A stretch of DNA of 41,577 nt from SFLA01 sp045595785 (GTDB lineage Bacteria > Bacillota > Clostridia > Oscillospirales > CAG-382), in NCBI GenBank assembly GCA_045595785.1, contig JAZOBE010000036.1:1-41577 (forward strand). Reading direction: 5' to 3'. Each line of letters begins with the position of its first letter. The first letter of the stretch is position 1. The translations under genes and the position numbers were made by a program. Shown here in pieces: positions 7,452-14,770 of this stretch. The notes beneath the pieces are model-generated. The model was not told the DNA's origin, made no database searches, and saw nothing but the letters and a program-made list of their open reading frames with translations.

Positions 7452-7850
7452 TTATCTTCTGCCTCGTTTTCCGGTGCCGCGCTTGGACTCAAACCCACGC
7501 TTGATATCCGCCTGTTTATCGTTGCTCACAGCCTTGAAGCGTTTCATCATATTTTCGAAATCGGTATCGGCAGGAGTGTCCCCCTCGTCAAACATGGGAG
7601 GAGGTGCGGTACGTGCGCGCAGAGCGGCACACTTCTTTATAGACAGACCGACCTTGCCGTTTTCATCGATACTAATGACCATCGCCTCCACCTCGTCACC
7701 GATATGAAGATGGTCGTTAATATCCTTAACAAAACCGTCGGTTATTTCGGAAATATGTACCATTCCGCTTTTTCCGCCCTCAATAGAGACGAAAGCGCCG
7801 AATTTCATTATTCCCGTGATCTTACCTTTTACAATCTCATCAATAACCAC
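7452..7850 (-). CDS. yabR: S1 RNA-binding domain protein (YabR-like)
   Basis: A 132-residue protein whose first ~75 residues are an S1 OB-fold domain (GKITGIMKFGAFVSIEGGKSGMVHISEI), ending with VGLSIKK. A basic Arg/Lys/Gly-rich tail follows. Related proteins are YabR and general stress protein 13 of Bacillus, which associate with ribosomes or RNA. The start is GTG with AGAGGA about 6 bases upstream. The position directly after divIC matches yabR of B. subtilis and supports the name. It is the last gene of its operon. Confidence 0.92.
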   Translation of the reverse strand: MVIDEIVKGKITGIMKFGAFVSIEGGKSGMVHISEITDGFVKDINDHLHIGDEVEAMVISIDENGKVGLSIKKCAALRARTAPPPMFDEGDTPADTDFENMMKRFKAVSNDKQADIKRGFESKRGTGKRGRR

Positions 7851-7862
7851 TGTTTTGTCCTC

Positions 7863-8144
7863 TTAATCCGCAATATCGTTATAAAATATAATTTCGTTTG
7901 GCATACGGTAGCCCTGCTCACGGGCAACACGTTCTATATATTCATCGGATATGGGAGTATTAAGTCTGATGGTAAGCTCGGTAATATCATCTTCTATGGT
8001 TTGAATCTGTCTTTCTTTTTCCTCCCTAAGGGCGCGAAGCTCCTTAAGCTCAAACTGAAGGTTTATTACAGAGAACACAAGAAAGCCAAGCACACATACG
8101 AATGCCAGCTTCATTACCATGTTAGGACGTGTTTTCTTTGCCAC
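7863..8144 (-). CDS. divIC: Septum formation initiator DivIC/FtsB
   Basis: A 93-residue bitopic division protein. A short basic cytoplasmic end (MAKKTRPN) is followed by one membrane helix (about 10-27), then a coiled coil (about 28-60), then the conserved YIERVAREQGYRMPNE block (about 69-84). It joins FtsL and DivIB at the septum. The start is GTG with GGAGG 7 bases upstream, and it overlaps the yabQ end by 23 bases. Confidence 0.95.
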   Translation of the reverse strand: MAKKTRPNMVMKLAFVCVLGFLVFSVINLQFELKELRALREEKERQIQTIEDDITELTIRLNTPISDEYIERVAREQGYRMPNEIIFYNDIAD

Positions 8145-8562
8145 TGCTTTTCCTCCGAGGGAGTTTTATCCCGAATCCGTTAATTGCGTATTTAAGCAAC
8201 CGTTTTTTATAAAAATATCCTTTTACCGCGGAAACACGGTATGAAATCCGCGGTGAAACAAAAGCTTTTATCTTAAAAGCCACGGCAGTTAAAAGTCTGC
8301 CGACCGTTAGTCTGTATATTACAAGACTTACGAAGCAAATGATGAACGGGTATAGTCTTATCTTGCCGCTCCAATAATTGAACAGCAACACTTGCACCGT
8401 AAAGAAGCACAATACTGCTTGAAGAAGATCGGTAACAAACACGCCGAGCTTTCCAAACGGTATGCGCAAAAGACGAAAAACGTCATACACGGCGCCCAGA
8501 AAAACTCCTGCAGGCACCGACACAAACGCCAGCACAAACTGTGCGCGGTAATCGATCTCCAT
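8122..8562 (-). CDS. yabQ: Spore cortex biosynthesis protein YabQ
   Basis: A 146-residue membrane protein of the YabQ family, required for spore cortex formation. Three or four hydrophobic helices occupy about residues 8-100, including GAVYDVFRLLRI near 23-34, a family hallmark; a basic C-terminal tail follows. The ATG overlaps the yabP stop as TGATG, and with no clear SD translation is probably coupled. Family knowledge suggests mother-cell expression (sigma-E), but no such promoter can be fixed here. Confidence 0.92.
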   Translation of the reverse strand: MEIDYRAQFVLAFVSVPAGVFLGAVYDVFRLLRIPFGKLGVFVTDLLQAVLCFFTVQVLLFNYWSGKIRLYPFIICFVSLVIYRLTVGRLLTAVAFKIKAFVSPRISYRVSAVKGYFYKKRLLKYAINGFGIKLPRRKSSGKENTS

Positions 8563-8822
8563 CAGCCGAAAAAGCGGCGTTTCTTTTGCTTTGAGCCGCT
8601 GTCAACGTAAACTATTGCGTCTACCCTGCCGGAAATATCAACTTCTCCAGTCTCCAACGAGAGACGGCGGAGAGTTAATCCGAACCCGCTGACAGAAAGA
8701 ACTGTATCTTCCCCAACGGACAGGCTGATCTGAGTATCGTCAAAACTGATAATATCATTTACTGCGGTAACCAACGTGATATCACGCTGAGTAACGCTTA
8801 CCGAATGCTTTTTTTCATTCAT
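8562..8822 (-). CDS. yabP: Sporulation protein YabP
   Basis: An 86-residue protein of the YabP/YqfC family, involved in spore coat and cortex assembly. It shows the family order: SVTQRDITLVTAVNDIISFDDTQISLSVG, then VLSVSGFGLTLRRLSLETGEVDISGRVDAIVY. The ATG at 8822 is preferred, but a GTG at 8831 is nearly as good; the GGAG region serves either. It is coupled to yabQ. Confidence 0.94.
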   Translation of the reverse strand: MNEKKHSVSVTQRDITLVTAVNDIISFDDTQISLSVGEDTVLSVSGFGLTLRRLSLETGEVDISGRVDAIVYVDSGSKQKKRRFFG

Positions 8823-8867
8823 ATTCCTCACGCTCCATATTAGTTATATATGAAGCATAAGTAAATA

Positions 8868-9110
8868 TCATTCCGTTATTTCATACATCGAGCTTGCATC
8901 CGCCTTGGTGGTGTGCTCGTTAAGATTAAGAACACGGAACGAAGTGGTTCTGTTGCCGAAGGAAACGGTAATAACGTCTCCCACCTTAACACTGTAGGAG
9001 GCCTTAGCGGGAAGACCGTTCACCGCCACATAGCTGCTGTCGCACGCCTCGTTAGCAACTGTCCTGCGCTTTATTATGCGCGAGACCTTCAAAAACTTAT
9101 CCAGCCGCAT
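8868..9110 (-). CDS. rqcP: S4-domain ribosome quality control protein RqcP
   Basis: An 80-residue S4 RNA-binding protein (MRLDKFLKVSRIIKRRTVANEAC start; VKVGDVITVSFG near 41). RqcP (YabO, Hsp15-like) helps RqcH add C-terminal alanine tails to nascent chains on stalled 50S subunits. The location between hup and yabP matches the B. subtilis yabO position apart from the inserted hup. AAGAGG lies just before the ATG. Confidence 0.95.
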   Translation of the reverse strand: MRLDKFLKVSRIIKRRTVANEACDSSYVAVNGLPAKASYSVKVGDVITVSFGNRTTSFRVLNLNEHTTKADASSMYEITE

Positions 9111-9140
9111 AAGACCTCTTACCTCATTAACTCTAATTAA

Positions 9141-9416
9141 TTACTTGTTGAGAAGCTCTTTGAGCTGCTTGCCTGCGGTGAAGTTAACAACCTTAGCTGC
9201 AGGAATAACGATAGGATCATGAGACTTGGGATTTCTGCCCACGCGCTCAAGTCTTTCCTTCATTTTGAAGTTGCCGAAGCCTGCGATCTGAACCTTGCCG
9301 CCTGCTGCGAGTTCGTTAGCCATTGCTGCGAAAATCGCGTTAACTGCTACTTCTGCATCCTTTTTCTTAATACCTGCAGCGTTAGCCGCTACATCTGCCA
9401 ATGTGATCTTGTTCAT
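9141..9416 (-). CDS. hup: HU family DNA-binding protein
   Basis: A 91-residue histone-like protein that bends and compacts DNA as a dimer. Visible family features are LADVAANAAGIKKKDAEVAVNAIF, the GFGNFKMKER hinge near 46-55, and the DNA-contacting arm VGRNPKSHDPIVIPAAKVVNFTAGKQLKELLN. The ATG at 9416 follows AAAGGAG; a longer in-frame start at 9470 sits on the promoter and is rejected. It has its own promoter and heads the rqcP-yabR operon. Confidence 0.97.
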   Translation of the reverse strand: MNKITLADVAANAAGIKKKDAEVAVNAIFAAMANELAAGGKVQIAGFGNFKMKERLERVGRNPKSHDPIVIPAAKVVNFTAGKQLKELLNK

Positions 9417-9460
9417 AAAATGAACTCCTTTCAAAAATTCTCTTTGCTTTCGCTTGAGAC

Positions 9461-9489
9461 AGTATAACACTAAATTCCGAATATTTCAA
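9461..9489 (-). promoter_or_regulatory. sigma-A promoter of hup operon
   Basis: TTGAAA (9484-9489), a 17-base spacer and TATACT (9461-9466). It begins 24 bases after the mazG terminator. Confidence 0.85.
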
Positions 9490-9512
9490 TAGTATTTTTA
9501 GACTTTTTTCGC

Positions 9513-9540
9513 AAAAAACCACTTTTAATCGTGGTTTTTT
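9513..9540 (-). terminator. Terminator overlapping the mazG stop codon
   Basis: A stem of AACCAC with GTGGTT extended by A/T pairs (9513-9522 with 9531-9540, 8-base loop), with a T run on the minus strand. The mazG stop lies in the loop, so ribosomes ending mazG translation would cover the hairpin. Confidence 0.75.
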
Positions 9541-10334
9541 ATGCGCTCCCAAAGAACGTCCGCTTCCTCGGGAGACATATCTGCCAAATTTACGCCCATA
9601 CTGCACGCTTCCTTTTCCAAAAGCGCAAAACGGCGCATGAATTTTTCGGTAGCACGGTTGAGCGCTTCCTCCGGCTCAACCCCTACTTTACGGGATACGT
9701 TGACCACAGAAAACAGTAAATCACCCATTTCGTCAGCGATTCTGTCCTGCTCTCCGGTTTTGTGCGCCTCGTACAGCTCGTCCAATTCCTCGGTAACCTT
9801 GGCAAAGGCTTCCTCGTCGGTAGGAAAATCGAAATTCGCCTTCCCTGACTTTTTGCCTACCTTATTTGCACGCATAAGCGCAGGAAGCATTGCGGGAATG
9901 GCATACATTTCATCAGCAAGTGTAGTGCGCTGTTTCTCAACCTTTTTGATCTTATCCCAGTTTTCCAAAACCTTTTCTGAGGTATCGGCATTTACATCGC
10001 CAAAAACGTGAGGATGACGGAGCACCAGCTTGCGGCAGATACCGTCTGCCACGTCGTCCATGGTGAACTTCCCCTCCTCCTCACCTATTTCTGCGTGGAA
10101 CGCTACCTGTAAAAGCAGGTCGCCCAATTCCTCACACATAAGCACGGGGTCGTCTTTATCTATAGACTCAACAACCTCGTAACATTCCTCAATAAGGTCC
10201 TTGCGGATGCTGGCGTGGGTCTGCTCTCTGTCCCAAGGGCAGCCGCCCTCACCGCGCAGTATCTTCATAATGCCGCGAAGATCTTCAAAGGTATATTTAT
10301 CTTTTCCTACAAATTCTCTTGCATTAGGATTCAT
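9525..10334 (-). CDS. mazG: Nucleoside triphosphate pyrophosphohydrolase MazG
   Basis: A 269-residue enzyme that hydrolyses (d)NTPs to monophosphates and pyrophosphate, cleaning aberrant nucleotides. It has two MazG domains: the first carries GCPWDREQTH (31-40) and the metal-binding EExxE/EELGD pair (E49, E50, E53; 68-72); the second carries VTEELDELYEAH and ADEMGDLLFSVVN. It lacks the N-terminal methylase domain of B. subtilis YabN. AGGAG lies 9 bases upstream of the ATG, and it overlaps the spoVB end by 11 bases. Confidence 0.96.
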   Translation of the reverse strand: MNPNAREFVGKDKYTFEDLRGIMKILRGEGGCPWDREQTHASIRKDLIEECYEVVESIDKDDPVLMCEELGDLLLQVAFHAEIGEEEGKFTMDDVADGICRKLVLRHPHVFGDVNADTSEKVLENWDKIKKVEKQRTTLADEMYAIPAMLPALMRANKVGKKSGKANFDFPTDEEAFAKVTEELDELYEAHKTGEQDRIADEMGDLLFSVVNVSRKVGVEPEEALNRATEKFMRRFALLEKEACSMGVNLADMSPEEADVLWERIKNHD

Positions 10335-12012
10335 TATTTTTGCTCTCCTTAAGAAATCCTCTTCTTATTAAAAATCCTGCCAGACGATGTCCGAAGGGAA
10401 GAAGTCTTACTTCAGTAGCAGTAATACCGCCGCAAGCCAGCATAGCGACAACGTAAACGATAACACCCGGAACAACGCCGAAAACAAACATTACAATATT
10501 TCCCAAACGGGTGGTTTCTTCAACAAACAGCTTTGCAATTGAATAACCGCCGAAAGCCGCCAAAGCACAAAGTGCCGCACATATTACCGGTTTACCAAAC
10601 AGCTTTACGGGATTAAGCTTCATTCCCGACACCTTGCGTACTGCCTGCATATTAAGCACGGTAGCAACAACATAACATATGAGAGACGCTATAGGCGCAC
10701 CGTATATACCGATCTTGGGGATTCCGACAAGAACGGTTTCAGACACCACGAGGAATAAAATACCTACTCCGATAGACAGCACGGGACGGAAATTCTTTCC
10801 ATAAGAATGAAGCAGCGCGTTGGTTGTGGACATCAAAGAGAGGAAGATTATGCCAAAGGACAGCATTGACAGTGAAGCCGCGCCTACGTCGATAGGCATA
10901 ACGGTGCTTCCGTCAAGCAAGGTTATCTCCTTTGAAAGCGCGCCAAAGTATATCGTCTGTATAACGGGACGGGCAAGAACTGCCAGCCCGAATGCGCTGG
11001 GAATTGCAATAATTCCGGAAATACGAATTGATGAATGTATGTATCCCCTTGTCTCGCGCTGTCTTCCGCCGGTAATAGAAGCAGTCATTGCAGGAAGAAT
11101 GCTTAATGCGATGGGATACACAAGAGTTGAGGGAACAAGGTCGGAAATGGAAATTGCAAGCGTGGTATAAGCGGTATACAGTCTGTCCGCCATATCCTCG
11201 GTAAAGCCGGATGCTATGAGGCGATTATTTATCACCACAGTATCGAAAAAGGTAGAAAAATACAAAGCCGAGCCGGCAAGAGTAACGGGAACAGCCACAC
11301 GCAAAGCACGCGCCGCAAGAGTGGGATATGACGCAACAGTAGTATCATTATCCGGTATAGCGGTATTGCGCTGACGGTAAAAACAAATGATAAGAAAAAC
11401 GGTTCCTACGATAACGCCGATGGAAATACCCGAAACGGCAAACGCTGCCTGCACAGGGCCTGACCAGCCTCTTGCGCTTGCAAATGCCGCACCGCCCAAG
11501 CCGAGAATAAGCTTTAACACTGCTTCAATAAAATTGGAGACAGCGGTGGGAACCATATTTCGGAGGCCTTGAAAATATCCGCGTATAGACGCAGTTATAC
11601 AAATAATGAACAGCGTGGGAGAAATTACACGCATTGCTATCTCTGCACCCGGATGCGCCGTAAGCTTACATATAAGCTCTGCACCGAAAAACATTGCCAG
11701 CGAACAGAGCAGTCCGATAGCGCCGAAAGTCAAAGCGCAGGTGCGGAACACCGCAGACGCTTCACGTCTCCTGCCCTTTTCAGCAGAAACGGCAACAAGA
11801 CGGGACACCGCCACGGGCAGACCTGAGGTGGAGATCATAAACAGCATTGCGTATATGGAATATGCGGCGTTGAAAACGCCCATATATTCCCCAAGCTGAT
11901 CTGCAAGAGGTATCTTGAAAAGTACCCCAACCAGCTTGACAGCAAAATTTGAAACAGATACAATGGCGGCTTCTGCAACGAAGCTCTTTGCCGCCTTTCC
12001 GGTATTATTCAT
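10324..12012 (-). CDS. spoVB: SpoVB/YabM-family polysaccharide flippase
   Basis: A 562-residue polytopic membrane protein of the MOP (MATE-like) flippase superfamily, with about 14 hydrophobic helices spread over its length. SpoVB-type proteins are thought to flip lipid-linked peptidoglycan or polysaccharide precursors, needed for the spore cortex. Family features include FKIPLADQLGEYMGVFNAAYSIY near 32-54 and the RGYFQGLRNMVPTAVSNFIEA segment near 144-164. Placement before mazG matches yabM-yabN of B. subtilis, so it could be YabM rather than SpoVB. It overlaps the kinase gene by 8 bases, with AAGGA as SD. Confidence 0.92.
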   Translation of the reverse strand: MNNTGKAAKSFVAEAAIVSVSNFAVKLVGVLFKIPLADQLGEYMGVFNAAYSIYAMLFMISTSGLPVAVSRLVAVSAEKGRRREASAVFRTCALTFGAIGLLCSLAMFFGAELICKLTAHPGAEIAMRVISPTLFIICITASIRGYFQGLRNMVPTAVSNFIEAVLKLILGLGGAAFASARGWSGPVQAAFAVSGISIGVIVGTVFLIICFYRQRNTAIPDNDTTVASYPTLAARALRVAVPVTLAGSALYFSTFFDTVVINNRLIASGFTEDMADRLYTAYTTLAISISDLVPSTLVYPIALSILPAMTASITGGRQRETRGYIHSSIRISGIIAIPSAFGLAVLARPVIQTIYFGALSKEITLLDGSTVMPIDVGAASLSMLSFGIIFLSLMSTTNALLHSYGKNFRPVLSIGVGILFLVVSETVLVGIPKIGIYGAPIASLICYVVATVLNMQAVRKVSGMKLNPVKLFGKPVICAALCALAAFGGYSIAKLFVEETTRLGNIVMFVFGVVPGVIVYVVAMLACGGITATEVRLLPFGHRLAGFLIRRGFLKESKNNES

Positions 12013-12862
12013 AACGTTCCTTCATAAATTCCCGTAGCACAGACGAATTGGGCACGAGAGAATGATCTATCGCTTCCTCATCCTCAAGAGAACGGAGGAT
12101 ACGGCAAGCCTTTTTGTAATAAATACTATCCTCTTTCACCTGCGAAAGTATCATTCTGGCATCCAACACGTGGACTCCTCTTTCATAGGTAAAATAAGTG
12201 TTTATCTTGAAATCCGCATAATTTACAAACGGGTCGATATACAACCGCTCCCCTTCCTTCACGTCATCCCACATAGAAAAGGTAAGCTCTGCATCTGCGC
12301 CACGATGATGATAATCTCTTACCATACGGCGCAAAAAACGTGGATCGTTATCGTGAAAGCTTTCTGCGTAAAGATATACGCGGACAAGATGTTTTTCGTC
12401 AACGTAGCCGCTGTAAATAAGAGGATTAAGGGCGTGAAGACCTTCTAATATAACAACGTCATCACCCGAAATGCTCACAGGTGTATATTCCTCATCTCGG
12501 CACTTGTTGACAAACGTATATTTGGGCAGATATGCGGTCTTTCCCGACATAAGGTCGGTAAGAAAAGAGTGAAGATAATCAAGGTCTATGCTGTGTATGG
12601 TTTCCAGATCCTTGGTGCCGTCCTCACGAACAGGCGCGTCCTCATAATTGAGATAAAAGTCATCTATGGAAACAGAAACCGCTCTTCGTCCTGCCGCGGT
12701 AATGCCTTGGGTTATTCTTCGGGTAGTGGTAGTCTTGCCTGCGCAGGAAGGCCCTGCAATAAGGATAAGCCGCTTGTCACGGTCTTGCAGAACGGAAGAT
12801 ACTACTGCACCGATATTATCTCTGTATCTTTTTTCCTGAGATTCAATCATTAAAATGCTCAA
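12005..12862 (-). CDS. Uridine kinase-like P-loop nucleoside kinase
   Basis: A 285-residue kinase of the uridine kinase/phosphoribulokinase superfamily. The P-loop GPSCAGKTT is at 37-45; SIDDFYLNYED (about 65) carries the base-binding Asp and Tyr typical of uridine kinase; VVILEGLHALNP is the Walker B region. The TTG start at 12862 is favoured because AAGGAG lies 7 bases upstream; the ATG at 12850 is 19 bases from it. The start overlaps the end of hemZ. The substrate is not proven; many such Clostridia proteins are the C-terminal part of longer TGS-containing versions, but this one is short. Confidence 0.88.
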   Translation of the reverse strand: MSILMIESQEKRYRDNIGAVVSSVLQDRDKRLILIAGPSCAGKTTTTRRITQGITAAGRRAVSVSIDDFYLNYEDAPVREDGTKDLETIHSIDLDYLHSFLTDLMSGKTAYLPKYTFVNKCRDEEYTPVSISGDDVVILEGLHALNPLIYSGYVDEKHLVRVYLYAESFHDNDPRFLRRMVRDYHHRGADAELTFSMWDDVKEGERLYIDPFVNYADFKINTYFTYERGVHVLDARMILSQVKEDSIYYKKACRILRSLEDEEAIDHSLVPNSSVLREFMKERYE

Positions 12863-14330
12863 AATAAAACTCCTTGATACGGTCGGCGCCGATTCCCTTA
12901 TGCTCGGCTAAGTACTCATACGGATATTTCTGATGTGCTATACGGTCGATTATCTCTTCATCGGGAGAGACCAGCTTGGTTATGGCACCTGCACCGCAGG
13001 CAAATACGCTGGAATGCTCCTCCATCATAAGTATATTATACAGGTTTTCCTTTCCGGGAACGGAATATCCCGTATTTTCTGCATTACCCACGGTGTTTTT
13101 CTGGCGGTACAGATAATAAGGCTCCATACCCTGCTCTATCATTCTGTCGTAAACGTATTGAACGCACTTCACAGCAAGCTTACCCATTGGGTCATACACG
13201 TTTTCTTTCTCAAAACGCATAGCGGCGGCGTTCTTTATACTCAGAGTATGCAGGGTAATATTCTCAAATCCCATAGAAAGCACTTTCTCAAAGCTGGAAA
13301 CAAAGGTATCAAAAGTATCCTCGGGAAGTCCTGCAATAAGGTCGGTATTAATACAATCAAAGCCTATTTTACGAGCAGTATCGTACGCATCAAAGAACTG
13401 TGTTACGCTGTGCTGCCTTCCAATGGCACGAAGTACGTTTTCGTTAAGGCTCTGGGGGTTTATGCTTACACGGTTTGCGCCGCTTTCCTTTGCAGCAACA
13501 AGCTTTTCCGCTGTAATGGTATCGGGTCTGCCTGCCTCAAAAGTAAATTCACGAAGAGAGGACAGGTCAAAATTATCCGTAACCGTACCGAGAACACGGC
13601 GTGTCTGCTCGGGAGAAAGAATGGAAGGTGTGCCGCCGCCAACATATATGGACGACACCTTAATACCCAGTTCCTTCATAACAGATGCGGTATCTTTTAT
13701 ATCCTTCACCAAAAGCTCGATATAATCGGGAAGCATTTTGAGAAGACGGGGTGTCGAATAAGAAACGAAGGAGCAATAGGCGCATCTTGTGGGACAAAAC
13801 GGAATGGAAATATAAAGTCCTGCCGTTTTCTTTTCCACGTTTTTAAGCATACGTATCTCGTTATGTGCGGTGCGGATGGAAAGCTGTGTCTTTTCCGGAG
13901 AAATGTTGTGGTCCTTTACAAAAAGGTTTCTTACCGTCTCGTCATCGTAGCCGCGGTCAAGATAATACCTTGCACGCTTTACGGGACGCAGACCGGTAAT
14001 ATATCCCCAGGGAAGAGAAAAACCAAACAATTTTTCTCCTGCGATAACAAAGGCTTTGCCTATGGCACACTGCGCTTCAAGCTCTTTGTGAACCGGAACG
14101 GAAAAACCATATCCGTCAGTACAAAATTCCCCTTCCGCAGAATATTCACCTGCGTGAAGCACGGCTTTTCCGTAAAAGCCGTTTCCCCGTGCTTCAAGAA
14201 AATACTCCGCACGGTTGGGACTAAGATCCACACCCGTGGGGAATTTCTCGCCGGGGAAATAAAGAAGGCTAAGGGTCTGAAAATAATAATCGTTAAGCAG
14301 ACCCGTTGTGTTATTTATTGTAAGTCTCAT
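12843..14330 (-). CDS. hemZ: HemZ-type radical SAM protein (oxygen-independent coproporphyrinogen dehydrogenase family)
   Basis: A 495-residue radical SAM enzyme. The 4Fe-4S motif CxxxCxxC is C179, C183, C186 (IPFCPTRCAYCSF). GGGTPSILS (about 230) and the SAM-contacting regions follow. The ~170-residue N-terminal extension is the HemZ hallmark. HemZ of Bacillus is linked to anaerobic coproporphyrinogen III oxidation, but members in Clostridia often lack a heme pathway, so the substrate is uncertain. It overlaps dtd by ATGA and the kinase gene at its end. Confidence 0.92.
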   Translation of the reverse strand: MRLTINNTTGLLNDYYFQTLSLLYFPGEKFPTGVDLSPNRAEYFLEARGNGFYGKAVLHAGEYSAEGEFCTDGYGFSVPVHKELEAQCAIGKAFVIAGEKLFGFSLPWGYITGLRPVKRARYYLDRGYDDETVRNLFVKDHNISPEKTQLSIRTAHNEIRMLKNVEKKTAGLYISIPFCPTRCAYCSFVSYSTPRLLKMLPDYIELLVKDIKDTASVMKELGIKVSSIYVGGGTPSILSPEQTRRVLGTVTDNFDLSSLREFTFEAGRPDTITAEKLVAAKESGANRVSINPQSLNENVLRAIGRQHSVTQFFDAYDTARKIGFDCINTDLIAGLPEDTFDTFVSSFEKVLSMGFENITLHTLSIKNAAAMRFEKENVYDPMGKLAVKCVQYVYDRMIEQGMEPYYLYRQKNTVGNAENTGYSVPGKENLYNILMMEEHSSVFACGAGAITKLVSPDEEIIDRIAHQKYPYEYLAEHKGIGADRIKEFYFEHFND

Positions 14331-14770
14331 AGTGAAGCGGTATCAAGGTATACAGTAACGGGACCGAAGTTTTCCGCACTGATACGCATATCTCCTCCGA
14401 AAACGCCGCAAACTGTGGGGACCGACTCCGACACGATGGCGGCAAGCTTTTCATAATATTCCTTTGCCTTGGCGGCAGGCGCGGCGGAAAGAAATTCCGG
14501 ACGCCTTCCGTGGGAGCAATCTGCACAAAGAGTAAAGTTAGATATAAGCATTATGGAACCGCCAACGTCGCTTACAGACAAAGACATTTTACCCGCATCG
14601 TTACGGAAGATACGTATTCCCGATATCTTTTTAGCGGCTTTTTGTATATCATCTTCGGTATCTTCGGCTGTAACACCGCAGAACACCAAAAGCCCGATAC
14701 CTATATCAGATATATGCTCGCCCTCAACGGTACATGAAGCAGACAGCACTCTTTGTATAACTATTTTCAT
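14327..14770 (-). CDS. dtd: D-aminoacyl-tRNA deacylase
   Basis: A 147-residue DTD that removes D-amino acids from mischarged tRNA. The active-site segment SNFTLCAD (about 77-84; the usual form is SQFTLYAD, so Gln is replaced by Asn) and the second-strand motif NFGPVTVYLDT near the C-terminus (usual NxGPVT) are present. The ATG overlaps the rel stop as TAATG. The Q-to-N change is the only oddity. Confidence 0.95.
   Translation of the reverse strand: MKIVIQRVLSASCTVEGEHISDIGIGLLVFCGVTAEDTEDDIQKAAKKISGIRIFRNDAGKMSLSVSDVGGSIMLISNFTLCADCSHGRRPEFLSAAPAAKAKEYYEKLAAIVSESVPTVCGVFGGDMRISAENFGPVTVYLDTASL

Noticed and set aside
12933..14456. 507-residue open frame opposite hemZ
   Set aside because: Antisense to a well-supported radical SAM gene, without SD or domain features.
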